DNA from: Clostridiales bacterium
Lineage (GTDB): Bacteria; Bacillota; Clostridia; Oscillospirales; Oscillospiraceae
Length of the DNA: 51,048 nucleotides
Reading direction: 5' to 3'
Assembly (NCBI GenBank): GCA_004551945.1
Contig: SFPN01000014.1
Location: forward strand, 1 to 51,048
The position numbers and the translations under genes are program-made. Shown in pieces: positions 41,562 to 50,114 of the stretch. The first letter of the stretch is position 1; each line of letters starts with the position of its first letter. Under the pieces are notes generated by a model, which was not told the DNA's origin, ran no database searches, and saw nothing but the letters and a program-made list of their open reading frames with translations.

Positions 41562-42371
41562 ATGAACATACTTGTTTGCATTAAACAAGTGCCGGACACG
41601 ACCATTATCAAGATCGATCCTGTCACTAACACCCTGATGCGTGAAGGCGTTCCCGCCATCGTCAGCCCTTTCGATGCTTATGCACTGGAAGCTGCTGCCC
41701 GTATTAAGGACAAGTACAAGGATACCAAGATCTATGTTCTGTCCATGGGTCCCGAGCAGGCTCTGGCTGCTCTGAAGGAGTGCCTGTCTGTCGGCGGCGA
41801 CAAGGCATATCTGGTCTCTGACCGCGCTTGCGGTGGTTCCGATACTCTGGCCACCGGTTACATCCTCTCCAAGGCTAAGGAAAAGATCGAAGAGCTGGAA
41901 GGCATCAAGTTCGATATGCTGATGTTTGGTAAGCAGGCTATCGACGGCGATACCGCTCAGGTTGGTCCTCAGGTCGCTGAAGACCTGGACATCCCTCAGG
42001 TCACCTATGGTTGGGAAGTTTGGCCCACCGAGGATGGCAAGGGCGTCCGCGTGAAGAAGGAGCTGGAGGACGGCTTCGAAGTCCTGGAGATGGCTTGCCC
42101 CTGCGCAGTTACCATCACCAAGCCCGACTATGAGCCCCGCTTCCCCACCATCAAGTCCAAGATGGCTGCCAACAAGGCAAAGATTCCCGTCCTGAACGCT
42201 GCTGACTGCGGCCTGGATGTTGAGAGATCCGGCCTGAAGGGTTCTCCCACCAAGGTTAAGAAGAGCTTCACTCCTCCTCGTAAGGAAGGCGGCCTGAAGA
42301 TCAAGGAAGAGACTCCTGAAGAGTCCGCAAAGAAGCTGTACGACCTGCTCAAGGACAAGGGCGTCATCTAA
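41562..42371 (+). CDS. etfB: electron transfer flavoprotein, beta subunit
   Basis: The 269-residue protein begins MNILVCIKQVPDT, the EtfB signature, with the nucleotide-binding region downstream and FGKQAIDGDTAQVGPQVAEDL near residue 125. It pairs with EtfA and passes electrons to and from acyl-CoA dehydrogenase; clostridial Etf/Bcd complexes bifurcate electrons from NADH to crotonyl-CoA and ferredoxin, which is the likely role here. AGGGGGA lies 8 nt before the ATG at 41562. The frame is open 63 codons further into the structured leader, which I reject. Codons are T-ending rich, fitting strong expression. Confidence 0.95.
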   Translation: MNILVCIKQVPDTTIIKIDPVTNTLMREGVPAIVSPFDAYALEAAARIKDKYKDTKIYVLSMGPEQALAALKECLSVGGDKAYLVSDRACGGSDTLATGYILSKAKEKIEELEGIKFDMLMFGKQAIDGDTAQVGPQVAEDLDIPQVTYGWEVWPTEDGKGVRVKKELEDGFEVLEMACPCAVTITKPDYEPRFPTIKSKMAANKAKIPVLNAADCGLDVERSGLKGSPTKVKKSFTPPRKEGGLKIKEETPEESAKKLYDLLKDKGVI

Positions 42372-42392
42372 TAGAGGGGAGGAAGAAGAACA

Positions 42393-43412
42393 ATGTTACA
42401 GACTAGCTACGAAGCAAAGAGCAAGGACCTGTGGGTCTTTATTGAAACCAAGGGCGGCAAGGCCAGAAACGTTGGCCTGGAGCTGCTGAACCCCGGCCGT
42501 CGCCTGGCTGCTATCCAGGGCGGTAAGACCGTCGCTCTGGTCGTCGGTTACAACTGCGACGAGGCTGTTAAGGAAGCCATCGCTTACGGCGCTGACAAGG
42601 TTCTGGTCGTTGACGATCAGGTCTATGATCACTACAGCACCGACGCTTACACCGCTGCTATTGTGCACTGCGTCGAGGCTGACTGCCCCACCTCCATCCT
42701 GATGGGCGCATCCCCCCTGGGCCGTGACCTGGGTCCCCGTGTTGCTGGCCGTCTGAAGACCGGTCTGACCGCAGACTGCACCTCCCTGGACATCGACGAA
42801 GCTACCGGTAAGGTTGCTTGGACCCGTCCTGCTTTCGGTGGTAACCTGATGGCTACCATTCTGTGCCCCTTCACCTTCCCCCAGATCGGCACCTGCCGTC
42901 CCGGCGTGAACAAGAAGCTCGAGCCCGACTACAGCCGTGAGGCTCCTGTCGAGAAGATCGACTTCGTGTTCCCCGCTGATCAGATCCGCATCAAGGTCAT
43001 CGAGACCATCGCCGAGGAAGGCGAGAAGGTTGACCTGGAAGGCGCTGACATCATCGTCTCCGGCGGCCGTGGTCTGGGCGGCCCCGAGGGCTTCGAGACC
43101 ACCATTAAGCCTCTGGCTGATGCTCTGGGCGGCGTTGTGGGTTCCTCCCGTGCTGCTGTTGACGCTGGCTGGATTCCCCACTCCCACCAGGTTGGCCAGA
43201 CCGGTAAGACCGTCGGCCCCAAGCTGTATGTTGCCTGCGGCATCTCCGGCGCTATCCAGCACCTGGCTGGCATGGGCTCCTCCGACTTCATCGTTGCCAT
43301 CAACAAGGACCCCGAGGCTCCCATCTTCGGTGTGGCTGACCTGGGCGTTATCGGCAACCTGTATGATGTCTGCCCCGCTCTGACCAAGCTGATCCTGGCT
43401 GACAAGGACTAA
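42393..43412 (+). CDS. etfA: electron transfer flavoprotein, alpha subunit
   Basis: The 339-residue EtfA carries the C-terminal FAD-binding domain: SGGRGLGGPEGF near 222, GSSRAAVDAGW near 250, QVGQTGKTVGPKLYVACGISGAIQH near 265-290, and AINKDPEAPIFGVAD near 305. GGGGAGGAAGAAG precedes the ATG, 21 nt after etfB. It forms the heterodimer with EtfB. An 84-nt gap with a tight GC-rich hairpin separates it from acd. Confidence 0.95.
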   Translation: MLQTSYEAKSKDLWVFIETKGGKARNVGLELLNPGRRLAAIQGGKTVALVVGYNCDEAVKEAIAYGADKVLVVDDQVYDHYSTDAYTAAIVHCVEADCPTSILMGASPLGRDLGPRVAGRLKTGLTADCTSLDIDEATGKVAWTRPAFGGNLMATILCPFTFPQIGTCRPGVNKKLEPDYSREAPVEKIDFVFPADQIRIKVIETIAEEGEKVDLEGADIIVSGGRGLGGPEGFETTIKPLADALGGVVGSSRAAVDAGWIPHSHQVGQTGKTVGPKLYVACGISGAIQHLAGMGSSDFIVAINKDPEAPIFGVADLGVIGNLYDVCPALTKLILADKD

Positions 43413-43445
43413 TCTCTGTTAATAAAAAAATTTAATATACCCTCG

Positions 43446-43471
43446 CACCTCCCCGCGCAAGCGGGGAGGTG
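43446..43471 (+). other. intercistronic hairpin with GCAA tetraloop between etfA and acd
   Basis: CACCTCCCCGC (43446-43456) pairs perfectly with GCGGGGAGGTG (43461-43471) around GCAA. No U-run follows, so it is probably not a terminator. It may protect or delimit mRNA segments. Confidence 0.65.
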
Positions 43472-43496
43472 ACCTCTGGGAAAGAAAGGAAAAACT

Positions 43497-44645
43497 ATGG
43501 ATTTCAAGTACGACGAGATGGAGCAGGAAATCATTGACATGCTGCATGATTTCTGCATCAAGGAAGTTCAGCCTATCGCTGCCGAGCTGGATGAGAAGGA
43601 ACAGTTCACTCAGAACGCTCGCGAGAAGCTGGCCGAGATGGGTATGCTGGGCACCTATATTCCTGAGGAATATGGCGGCGCTGGCCTGTCCTACCTGACC
43701 TACATTGCTTGCTGCGAAGAGCTGGCTAAGTACTGCGCTTCCACCTCCATCATGTTCTCCGTCCACGGTTCTCTGTGCTCCTGGCCCATCCTGGAATTCG
43801 GCACCGAGGAGCAGAAGCAGAAGTACCTGGTGCCCCTGGCACAGGGCGAGAAGCTGGGCGCTATGGGCCTGACCGAGCCCGGCGCTGGCACCGACGCCAA
43901 CGGCGTGCGCACCACTGCTGTCCTGAAGGGCGACAAGTACATCCTGAACGGCACCAAGATCTTCATCACCAACGGCTACTATGCTGACACCTATGTTGTC
44001 TTTGCTCGTACCAACCCCGATCTGAGCGTCGGCCACAAGGGCCTGTCCGCCTTCATCGTGGAGAAGGGCTTCAAGGGCTTCAGCTTCGGCACCAAGGAGA
44101 AGAAGATGGGCATCCGTGCTTCCGCTACCTACGAGCTGGTCTTCGATGACTGCGAGGTCCCCGCTGAGAACCTGCTGGGCAAGGAAGGCGAAGGCTTCAA
44201 GATCGCTATGATGCTGCTGGACGGCGGCCGTATCGGCGTTGCCGCTCAGGCTATCGGTATCGCTCAGGGTGCTATCGACGAGTGTATCCCCTATCTGAAG
44301 CAGCGCAAGCAGTTCGGCAAGCCCCTGTCCGCTTTCCAGAACACCCAGTTCGAGCTGGCTGATATGCAGACCAAGGTTGACGCTGCTCGTCTGCTGGTTC
44401 AGCGTGCTGCTATGGCTAAGCAGAACCACGAGCCTTACAGCCACCTGGCTGCTATGGGCAAGATGATGGCTGCTGATGTCGCTTCCGACGTGACCCGCCG
44501 CGTGGTTCAGCTGGTCGGTGGCTGCGGCTACACTCGTGAGTATCCCTTCGAGCGCATGATGCGTGACGCTAAGATCACCGAGATCTATGAGGGTACCACC
44601 GAAGTTCAGAAGATGGTCGTTTCCGGCTGGATGCTGAAGAAGTAA
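43497..44645 (+). CDS. bcd: acyl-CoA dehydrogenase, probably butyryl-CoA dehydrogenase
   Basis: The 382-residue flavoprotein has the full fold: N-terminal helices, GAMGLTEPGAGTDA near 122, GTKIFITNGYYAD near 153, and a C-terminal domain with QLVGGCGYTREYPFERMMRDAKITEIYEGTTE, where YEGTTE carries the catalytic Glu. Length and adjacency to etfBA indicate butyryl-CoA dehydrogenase of butyrate synthesis; a different short-chain substrate cannot be excluded. Other butyrate genes (thl, hbd, crt) are not in this window. AAAGGAAA precedes the ATG. Confidence 0.9.
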   Translation: MDFKYDEMEQEIIDMLHDFCIKEVQPIAAELDEKEQFTQNAREKLAEMGMLGTYIPEEYGGAGLSYLTYIACCEELAKYCASTSIMFSVHGSLCSWPILEFGTEEQKQKYLVPLAQGEKLGAMGLTEPGAGTDANGVRTTAVLKGDKYILNGTKIFITNGYYADTYVVFARTNPDLSVGHKGLSAFIVEKGFKGFSFGTKEKKMGIRASATYELVFDDCEVPAENLLGKEGEGFKIAMMLLDGGRIGVAAQAIGIAQGAIDECIPYLKQRKQFGKPLSAFQNTQFELADMQTKVDAARLLVQRAAMAKQNHEPYSHLAAMGKMMAADVASDVTRRVVQLVGGCGYTREYPFERMMRDAKITEIYEGTTEVQKMVVSGWMLKK

Positions 44646-44674
44646 TCAAATTTTTACTTGATTTGATGAATTAC

Positions 44675-44708
44675 AAAGGGCTCAGTGGGTTTCCCACTGA
44701 GCCCTTTT
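44675..44708 (+). terminator. intrinsic terminator of the etf-acd operon
   Basis: A 15-bp stem (44675-44689 with 44693-44707) with a 3-nt loop and TTTT. An extra inverted repeat ATCAAAT/ATTTGAT (44645-44667) lies just before it. Confidence 0.85.
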
Positions 44709-44728
44709 CCTTGAAAGGAAATGAGCCC

Positions 44729-45292
44729 ATGTATATTGACCCTACGCTGTATACCGGCCGTCCGGAGCGGGAGGAGGGCCGCCTGCCCAAGGAGGTGGCT
44801 TGCTATGACCTGCTGGACCAGCTGGGCATGACCTATCAGCGGGTTGACCACGACCCGGCGGACCATATTACTGCCTGCGAAGAGGTGGAGAAGGTCCTGG
44901 GGAAGAAGATCTGCAAGAACCTGGTGCTTTGCAACCGGCAGAAGACGGACTTCTACCTGCTGCTGATGGATGGGGAAAAGCCCTTTCACACCAAGGATCT
45001 GTCCAAGCAGATCGGCACCTCCCGGTTGTCCTTCGCGCCCCCGGAGCTGATGGAAGAGCTGCTGAACGTCACCCCCGGCTCTGCCACCATCCTGGCTCTC
45101 ATGAACGACAAGGATCACCGGGTGAAGCTGGTTCTGGACCAGTCCGTGGCCGGGGACGATACTCTGAGCTGCCACCCCTGCATCAGCACTTCCTCCATTA
45201 TCCTGTCCATGGAAGAAGTACGGACCAGGCTTCTGCCCCACCTGGGTGTGGAGCCCATTCTGGTGGATCTGCCCGACGACCGGACGGAATGA
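44729..45292 (+). CDS. prolyl-tRNA synthetase-associated editing protein (YbaK/PrdX-like)
   Basis: The 187-residue protein fits the YbaK/ProRS-associated domain family, free-standing deacylases that remove mischarged amino acids such as Ala from tRNA-Pro. Visible are NLVLCNRQKTDFYLLLMDGEK near 73-93 with the substrate-pocket Lys, ATILALMNDKDHRVKLVLD near 128, and CHPCISTSSI near 156. The ATG at 44729 follows AAAGGAA; an in-frame start further upstream would lie inside the terminator of acd. It has no partner gene; a convincing own promoter is not seen, so readthrough is possible. Confidence 0.82.
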   Translation: MYIDPTLYTGRPEREEGRLPKEVACYDLLDQLGMTYQRVDHDPADHITACEEVEKVLGKKICKNLVLCNRQKTDFYLLLMDGEKPFHTKDLSKQIGTSRLSFAPPELMEELLNVTPGSATILALMNDKDHRVKLVLDQSVAGDDTLSCHPCISTSSIILSMEEVRTRLLPHLGVEPILVDLPDDRTE

Positions 45293-45300
45293 CTTGTCAA

Positions 45301-45354
45301 ACGAAAAGACCCATGCTGCCGGAACTCCTCCGGCCATGTGGGTCTTTTCGTTTT
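45301..45354 (+). terminator. long terminator hairpin after the YbaK-like gene
   Basis: ACGAAAAGACCCA pairs with TGGGTCTTTTCGT, with an inner CCGG/CCGG stem, followed by TTTT. Confidence 0.8.
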
Positions 45355-45356
45355 CC

Positions 45357-45394
45357 GGGAAAAATCCCGCCTGTGTAGGGAAAAATCCCGCCTG
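45357..45394 (+). repeat. two direct repeats of 17 bp upstream of the YkvI-like gene
   Basis: GGGAAAAATCCCGCCTG occurs at 45357-45373 and 45378-45394, a 21-bp period, i.e. two helical turns. Each contains GGGA/TCCC. They lie just upstream of a TATAAT-like -10 (about 45427), so they may be operators. Confidence 0.6.
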
Positions 45395-45461
45395 CCAGTG
45401 GAAATCCATTGGGGTTTATGATAAAATATAATGCTAAGATTTTTGGGGTGGAGGGATTTCC

Positions 45462-46571
45462 ATGCAAATCAGAGGCAGGCAGCTGGCCTTCACCTGGATT
45501 GGCTGTTTTCTGGGGGCCGGATTTGTGTCCGGCCAGGAGATCAGCCAGTTTTTTACCCATTTCGGTCTGCCGGGCCTGGTGGGGCAGATCGGGGCGGTGG
45601 TCCTGCTGTCCTTGCTCTGTGTGGTGATTTTCACCCTGTCCCGCCGGACGGGGCGCAGCCAGGTCCATGAGGTGGCCGTCCCCACGGACAACCGGGTTTT
45701 GAAGGCTTTGGCCGGGGGAATTGCCGTCTGTTTTATGTACGGCATTTATGTCGTGATGTGCGCTGGTGCCGGGACCCTGCTGGAGCAGCTCACCGGCAGC
45801 GGAACCCTTCGGCTGGTGGGGGGCGTGGTGTTCTGCGCCCTGATCACCTGGATTGCAACTCGGGGGATGGGAGGCGCGGTGCGGGTCTTTTCCAGGATCA
45901 TGCCCCTGCTGGTGATTCTCTCTCTGGCGGTGGTGGCTGCGGCCCTGGCCGTGTTCGGCCGGAACGGGATTCAGTTTGTCCCGGCGGCCACCCGCAACCC
46001 GGTGGTGAACCACTGGCTGCTGGCCGCAGTGACCTTTGTATCCTATAATCTCCTCTGCGCTTTGGGAACCCTTTCCTCCCTGGGGACCATGGCCCGATCC
46101 GACCGGGATATCCGGGTGGGGGCTGCCCTGGGTGGCGTCATTCTGCTGGTGATCTCTCTGGGAATCAATGGGGCCATGGCGGCCCTTCCCGCCAGTACTT
46201 CCGCGGAGCTGCCCATGCTCTACCTGGCCCAGCAGCTCTCCCCGGTGCTGGAGGGGGTCTATGCTCTGGTGATCCTGCTGGGGATGTTCGGCGCGTCCAT
46301 GTCGGTGTTCGTGCCAGTGCCCCAGTATCTGTTCCGGTTCCGCCGGCTGGAGGGGCACCCGGTGCTGGTGCCGGTGGTGCTGAGCGTCGGCGCGTTTTTC
46401 CTGAGCCAGGTGGGCTTCAGCGACCTGATCGGGACCCTGTTCCCCGTTTTCGGTTTTTTGGGGTTTGTGTTTATCGGTGGTATTTTGTGCAATGCCTGGC
46501 GGGCACTCCGGAAGAAGAGCCAGGCAGAGGAAGTGAAAGTAACAGGAGGCGGCCATGGTACGAATCAGTAA
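45462..46571 (+). CDS. YkvI-like integral membrane protein
   Basis: A 369-residue polytopic protein with about ten hydrophobic segments. The N-terminus FTWIGCFLGAGFVSGQEISQFF (about 10-31) is the conserved first helix, with a GAGFxSGxE break as in the LeuT/APC transporter fold. The family is called YkvI in Bacillus and its substrate is unknown. GGAGGGA precedes the ATG. Its end overlaps the next gene by 17 bases, so the transporter and the oxidoreductase are co-translated. Tandem 17-bp repeats upstream may control it. Confidence 0.8.
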   Translation: MQIRGRQLAFTWIGCFLGAGFVSGQEISQFFTHFGLPGLVGQIGAVVLLSLLCVVIFTLSRRTGRSQVHEVAVPTDNRVLKALAGGIAVCFMYGIYVVMCAGAGTLLEQLTGSGTLRLVGGVVFCALITWIATRGMGGAVRVFSRIMPLLVILSLAVVAAALAVFGRNGIQFVPAATRNPVVNHWLLAAVTFVSYNLLCALGTLSSLGTMARSDRDIRVGAALGGVILLVISLGINGAMAALPASTSAELPMLYLAQQLSPVLEGVYALVILLGMFGASMSVFVPVPQYLFRFRRLEGHPVLVPVVLSVGAFFLSQVGFSDLIGTLFPVFGFLGFVFIGGILCNAWRALRKKSQAEEVKVTGGGHGTNQ

Positions 46572-48162
46572 CTTGATCCTGCCCCCGGAGGGGGACCCTT
46601 CTCTGTTAAAAAAACGGGCGGCCAAGGCTCTGGGTGTTCCGGTGGGAAAAATCCACCGGTGCGTACCCGTGCGCCAGTCCATCGATGCCCGGAAAAAGAA
46701 CAGCGTCCACTATGTGATGACGGTGGACGTCTCCCTGTCCAACGAGGAAGAGGTGGTTCGCCGGGCAGGAAACCAGAACATTCGCCTTCAGCCGGAGCTG
46801 GTTCCCTATCGGTTCCCCCAGGTGACCCGGGCTTCCACCTTGCCCCCGGTGGTGGTGGGCTGCGGCCCGGCGGGACTGCTGGCGGCCCTGTGCCTGGCCC
46901 GGGCGGGCTTGCGGCCCATCCTGCTGGAGCGGGGCCAGGCCCTGGAACAGCGGGTGAAGGACGTGGCGGCCTTCTGGCAGGGCGGCGACCTGAATCCAGA
47001 GTCCAACGTGCAGTTTGGCGAGGGAGGGGCCGGGACCTTCTCCGACGGCAAGCTCACCACCGGGACCCACGATCCCCGGATCAGCCATGTGATGCAGACC
47101 TTCGTGGGGGCGGGGGCTCCGGAGGATATTCTTTGGCAGCACAAGCCCCATGTGGGCACCGACCTTCTCCGACGGGTGGTGAAGAACCTCCGGGAGGAGA
47201 TCAAAGGCCTGGGGGGCGACGTGCGCTTTGGCCACCGGCTGGCTGGGATCGCTGTCCAGGGGGATCGTCTGACAGAGATCACTGTGGAAGGGCCAACCGG
47301 GCCCTACACCATGCCCTGCGACGCCCTGATCCTGGCCCCTGGCCACTCCGCCCGTGACACCTTCCGAATGCTCCGGGACGCTGGGGCAGAGATGGAGCAG
47401 AAGCCCTTTGCCATCGGCGTGCGCATCGAGCACCGGCAGGAGAGCATTAGCCAGGCCCAGTTCGGGCCCAGCTGGGACAAGCTCCCCCCGGCGGACTATA
47501 AGCTGGTGTGCCACCTGCCCAGCGGCCGGTCCGCTTATACCTTCTGCGTCTGCCCCGGGGGGCAGATCGTGGCGGCGGCCTCTCACCCGGGGATGGTGGT
47601 GACCAACGGGATGAGCAACCGGGCCCGGGACGGGGAATTTATCAACGGCGGCTTTCTGGTGGGAGTGCGGCCGGAGGATTTCGGCAGCAGCGACCCCTTG
47701 GCGGGCGTGGCCTTCCAGGAGATCTGGGAGAAAAAGGCCTACGCTTACGGCCGCCCGGGCTATGAGGCCCCGGCCCAGCGGGTGGGGGATTTTCTCCGGG
47801 ACGTTCCCAGCCCCAACAGCCTGACCAACCGGAGCACCTACCGGCCAGAGGTGTGCTTCGGGGACCTGCGGCAGACCCTGCCCCCCTTCGTAACCGACTC
47901 TCTGGCCCAGGCGCTGCCTGCCCTGGACCGGAAGCTCCGGGGCTTTGCCGCCCCCGACGCGCTAATGGTGGGGGTGGAGACCCGCTCCTCTTCTCCGGTG
48001 CGGGTGCTGCGGGACCAGACCTTCCAGTCCAATCTCCGGGGCCTGTACCCCTGTGGAGAGGGGGCCGGCTACGCGGGGGGCATCGTCTCCGCCGCGGTGG
48101 ACGGCATCCGGGTGGCGGAAGCGGTGGCGGCGCCCAGAGGGGCGGAAGAAAAAAGCCGCTGA
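46555..48162 (+). CDS. FAD/NAD(P)-dependent oxidoreductase (COG2509-like)
   Basis: A 535-residue flavoprotein. The first ~95 residues form an extra domain (VRISNLILPPEGD to FPQVTR) typical of this group. The dinucleotide fold VVGCGPAGLLAALCLARAG follows at about 100-118, then GEGGAGTFSDGKLTTG near 158, and a C-terminal FAD segment YPCGEGAGYAGGIVSAAVDGIRVAEAV. These proteins are widely conserved dehydrogenases without a defined substrate. Start ATG lies inside the end of the YkvI-like gene after AACAGGAGG. Confidence 0.87.
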   Translation: MVRISNLILPPEGDPSLLKKRAAKALGVPVGKIHRCVPVRQSIDARKKNSVHYVMTVDVSLSNEEEVVRRAGNQNIRLQPELVPYRFPQVTRASTLPPVVVGCGPAGLLAALCLARAGLRPILLERGQALEQRVKDVAAFWQGGDLNPESNVQFGEGGAGTFSDGKLTTGTHDPRISHVMQTFVGAGAPEDILWQHKPHVGTDLLRRVVKNLREEIKGLGGDVRFGHRLAGIAVQGDRLTEITVEGPTGPYTMPCDALILAPGHSARDTFRMLRDAGAEMEQKPFAIGVRIEHRQESISQAQFGPSWDKLPPADYKLVCHLPSGRSAYTFCVCPGGQIVAAASHPGMVVTNGMSNRARDGEFINGGFLVGVRPEDFGSSDPLAGVAFQEIWEKKAYAYGRPGYEAPAQRVGDFLRDVPSPNSLTNRSTYRPEVCFGDLRQTLPPFVTDSLAQALPALDRKLRGFAAPDALMVGVETRSSSPVRVLRDQTFQSNLRGLYPCGEGAGYAGGIVSAAVDGIRVAEAVAAPRGAEEKSR

Positions 48163-48178
48163 GTTTTTGCGGATAGAG

Positions 48179-48208
48179 TTGCAATTATGTTGGAAAATAG
48201 TGTATAAT
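48179..48208 (+). promoter_or_regulatory. promoter of glnS
   Basis: TTGCAA (48179-48184), an 18-nt spacer and TATAAT (48203-48208), then a TAATA/TATTA inverted repeat in the leader. No T-box specifier or terminator is seen. Confidence 0.65.
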
Positions 48209-48258
48209 AAAATACTATTATTAAAGGATAGTGCAATAGGGAGTAAGGAGTGAAGAGC

Positions 48259-49953
48259 ATGGCGGAAGAAACCATGAGCACGAATTTTATTCATGCAATC
48301 ATTGAGGAAGAATTACAGCCGGGCGGCCGGTGCGAGGGGAAAAAGGTCCACACCCGGTTCCCCCCGGAGCCCAACGGCTATCTGCATATCGGTCACTGCA
48401 AGGCCCTGACCATTGACTTTGGCACGGCGGAAAAGTACGGCGGCATCTGCAACCTGCGCATGGATGACACCAACCCGGCCAAAGAGGACACCGAGTACGT
48501 GGACGCCATCCAGGAGGATATCCACTGGCTGGGCTTTGACTGGGACGACCGGTTTTTCTACGGCTCCGATTACTTTGAAAAAACCTATGAGCTGGCCGTG
48601 GACCTCATTAAAAAGGGCCTGGCCTATGTGTGCGAGCTGACCCCCGACCAGTTCCGGGAGTACCGGGGCGACACCACCACCCCCGCCAAGAGCCCCTGGC
48701 GGGACCGGCCGGTGGAGGAAAACCTGGACCTGTTCCAGCGGATGAAGAACGGGGAGTTCCCGGAAGGGAAGTACACCCTCCGGGCCAAGATCGACCTGGC
48801 CTCCGGCAACTTCAACATGCGGGACCCGGTGCTCTACCGGATTCGGTACATTGAGCACCACCGCCAGGGCACCAAGTGGTGCATTTTCCCCATGTACGAC
48901 TTTGCCCATCCCATCCAGGACGCTCTGGAGGGCATCACCCATTCCCTGTGCTCCCTGGAGTATGAAAACCACCGTCCCCTGTACGACTGGGTGGTGGACA
49001 ACTGCGACCTGCCCAGCAAGCCCCGGCAGATCGAGTTTGCCCGGCTGGGCATCAACTACACTGTGATGTCCAAGCGGAAGCTCCGGGCGCTGGTGGAGGG
49101 CGGCATGGTCTCCGGCTGGAACGACCCCAGAATGCCCACCCTTTGCGGCCTGCGCCGCCGGGGCTACACCCCCAAGTCCATCCGGAACTTCTGCGAGCGC
49201 ATCGGCGTGTCCAAGGTGGACTCTACCGTGGACTGGGCCTTTTTGGAGTCCTGCCTGCGGGAAGAGCTGAACGAGACTGCCCAGCGGGTCATGGCCGTGC
49301 TGCGCCCGGTGAAGCTCACCATCACCAACTATCCCGAGGACCAGCGGGAAGAAATCACCGTGGAGAACAACCCGGTGGACCCCGAGGCCGGGGAGCGCAC
49401 GGTGCCCTTCTCCCGTCACCTGTATATTGAGGCCGACGACTTTATGGAGGAGCCCATCCCCAAGTATAAGCGCCTGACCCCCGGCGGCCTGGAATGCCGC
49501 CTGAAGGGCGCTTATCTGATCCGCCCCACCGGCTGTGTCAAGGATGAAAACGGCAATGTGGTGGAGGTTCTCTGCGAGTACGACCCCGACTCCAAGGGGG
49601 GCAATCCCGCGGACGGCCGGAAGGTGAAGGGCGCTACCATCCACTGGGTGGACGCGGAAACCGCTGTGGACGCGGAGGTCCGCCTGTATGAATACCTCTT
49701 CACCGACCCCGACCCCGACGGCCCCAACAAGAACTTCCTGGACTACCTGAACCCCGCCAGCCTCCAGGTGCTCACCGGGTGCAAGGTGGAGCAGGGTCTG
49801 GCCCAGGTGCCCATGCCCGAGCAGGGGAAAACCGCCCAGGCCTACCAGTTCATGCGCCAGGGTTACTTCTGCCTGGACAGCCAGGACGCGGCTCCGGGCC
49901 ATCTGGTCTTCAACCGGAGTGTCTCTCTGAAGGACAGCTTCAAGAAGAAATAA
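48259..49953 (+). CDS. glnS: glutaminyl-tRNA synthetase
   Basis: GlnRS charges tRNA-Gln. In this 564-residue class I enzyme the HIGH motif reads PPEPNGYLHIGHCKA (about 35-49), RMDDTNPAKE follows near 74, and the KMSKS motif is VMSKRKL near 272. The C-terminal anticodon-binding beta barrels extend to the end. ATG at 48259 follows AAGGAG; a GTG at 48250 lies within that site. Many Firmicutes instead use GatCAB, so a direct GlnRS is notable but known in this group of Clostridia. Confidence 0.95.
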   Translation: MAEETMSTNFIHAIIEEELQPGGRCEGKKVHTRFPPEPNGYLHIGHCKALTIDFGTAEKYGGICNLRMDDTNPAKEDTEYVDAIQEDIHWLGFDWDDRFFYGSDYFEKTYELAVDLIKKGLAYVCELTPDQFREYRGDTTTPAKSPWRDRPVEENLDLFQRMKNGEFPEGKYTLRAKIDLASGNFNMRDPVLYRIRYIEHHRQGTKWCIFPMYDFAHPIQDALEGITHSLCSLEYENHRPLYDWVVDNCDLPSKPRQIEFARLGINYTVMSKRKLRALVEGGMVSGWNDPRMPTLCGLRRRGYTPKSIRNFCERIGVSKVDSTVDWAFLESCLREELNETAQRVMAVLRPVKLTITNYPEDQREEITVENNPVDPEAGERTVPFSRHLYIEADDFMEEPIPKYKRLTPGGLECRLKGAYLIRPTGCVKDENGNVVEVLCEYDPDSKGGNPADGRKVKGATIHWVDAETAVDAEVRLYEYLFTDPDPDGPNKNFLDYLNPASLQVLTGCKVEQGLAQVPMPEQGKTAQAYQFMRQGYFCLDSQDAAPGHLVFNRSVSLKDSFKKK

Positions 49954-50003
49954 GAATCTGGGAAATTTGGAAGGGTCAGGCAAGAGAAACCCACCGTTTT
50001 TTC

Positions 50004-50032
50004 TTGCGAATCCTCGATATTTCTGCTATAAT
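50004..50032 (+). promoter_or_regulatory. promoter of the terminal membrane-protein gene
   Basis: TTGCGA (50004-50009), a 17-nt spacer and a perfect TATAAT (50027-50032). Confidence 0.7.
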
Positions 50033-50114
50033 AACCTAGATTCTGTCTGTTGTGTATCCTTTTAAAAAGTCCTGAGGGATATGCGTTCCTGAAATTAGGA
50101 GTGTTTTCACCGTT

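Noticed and set aside
44663..44728. Upstream start for the YbaK-like gene
   Set aside because: It would place the terminator of the etf-acd operon inside the coding region.
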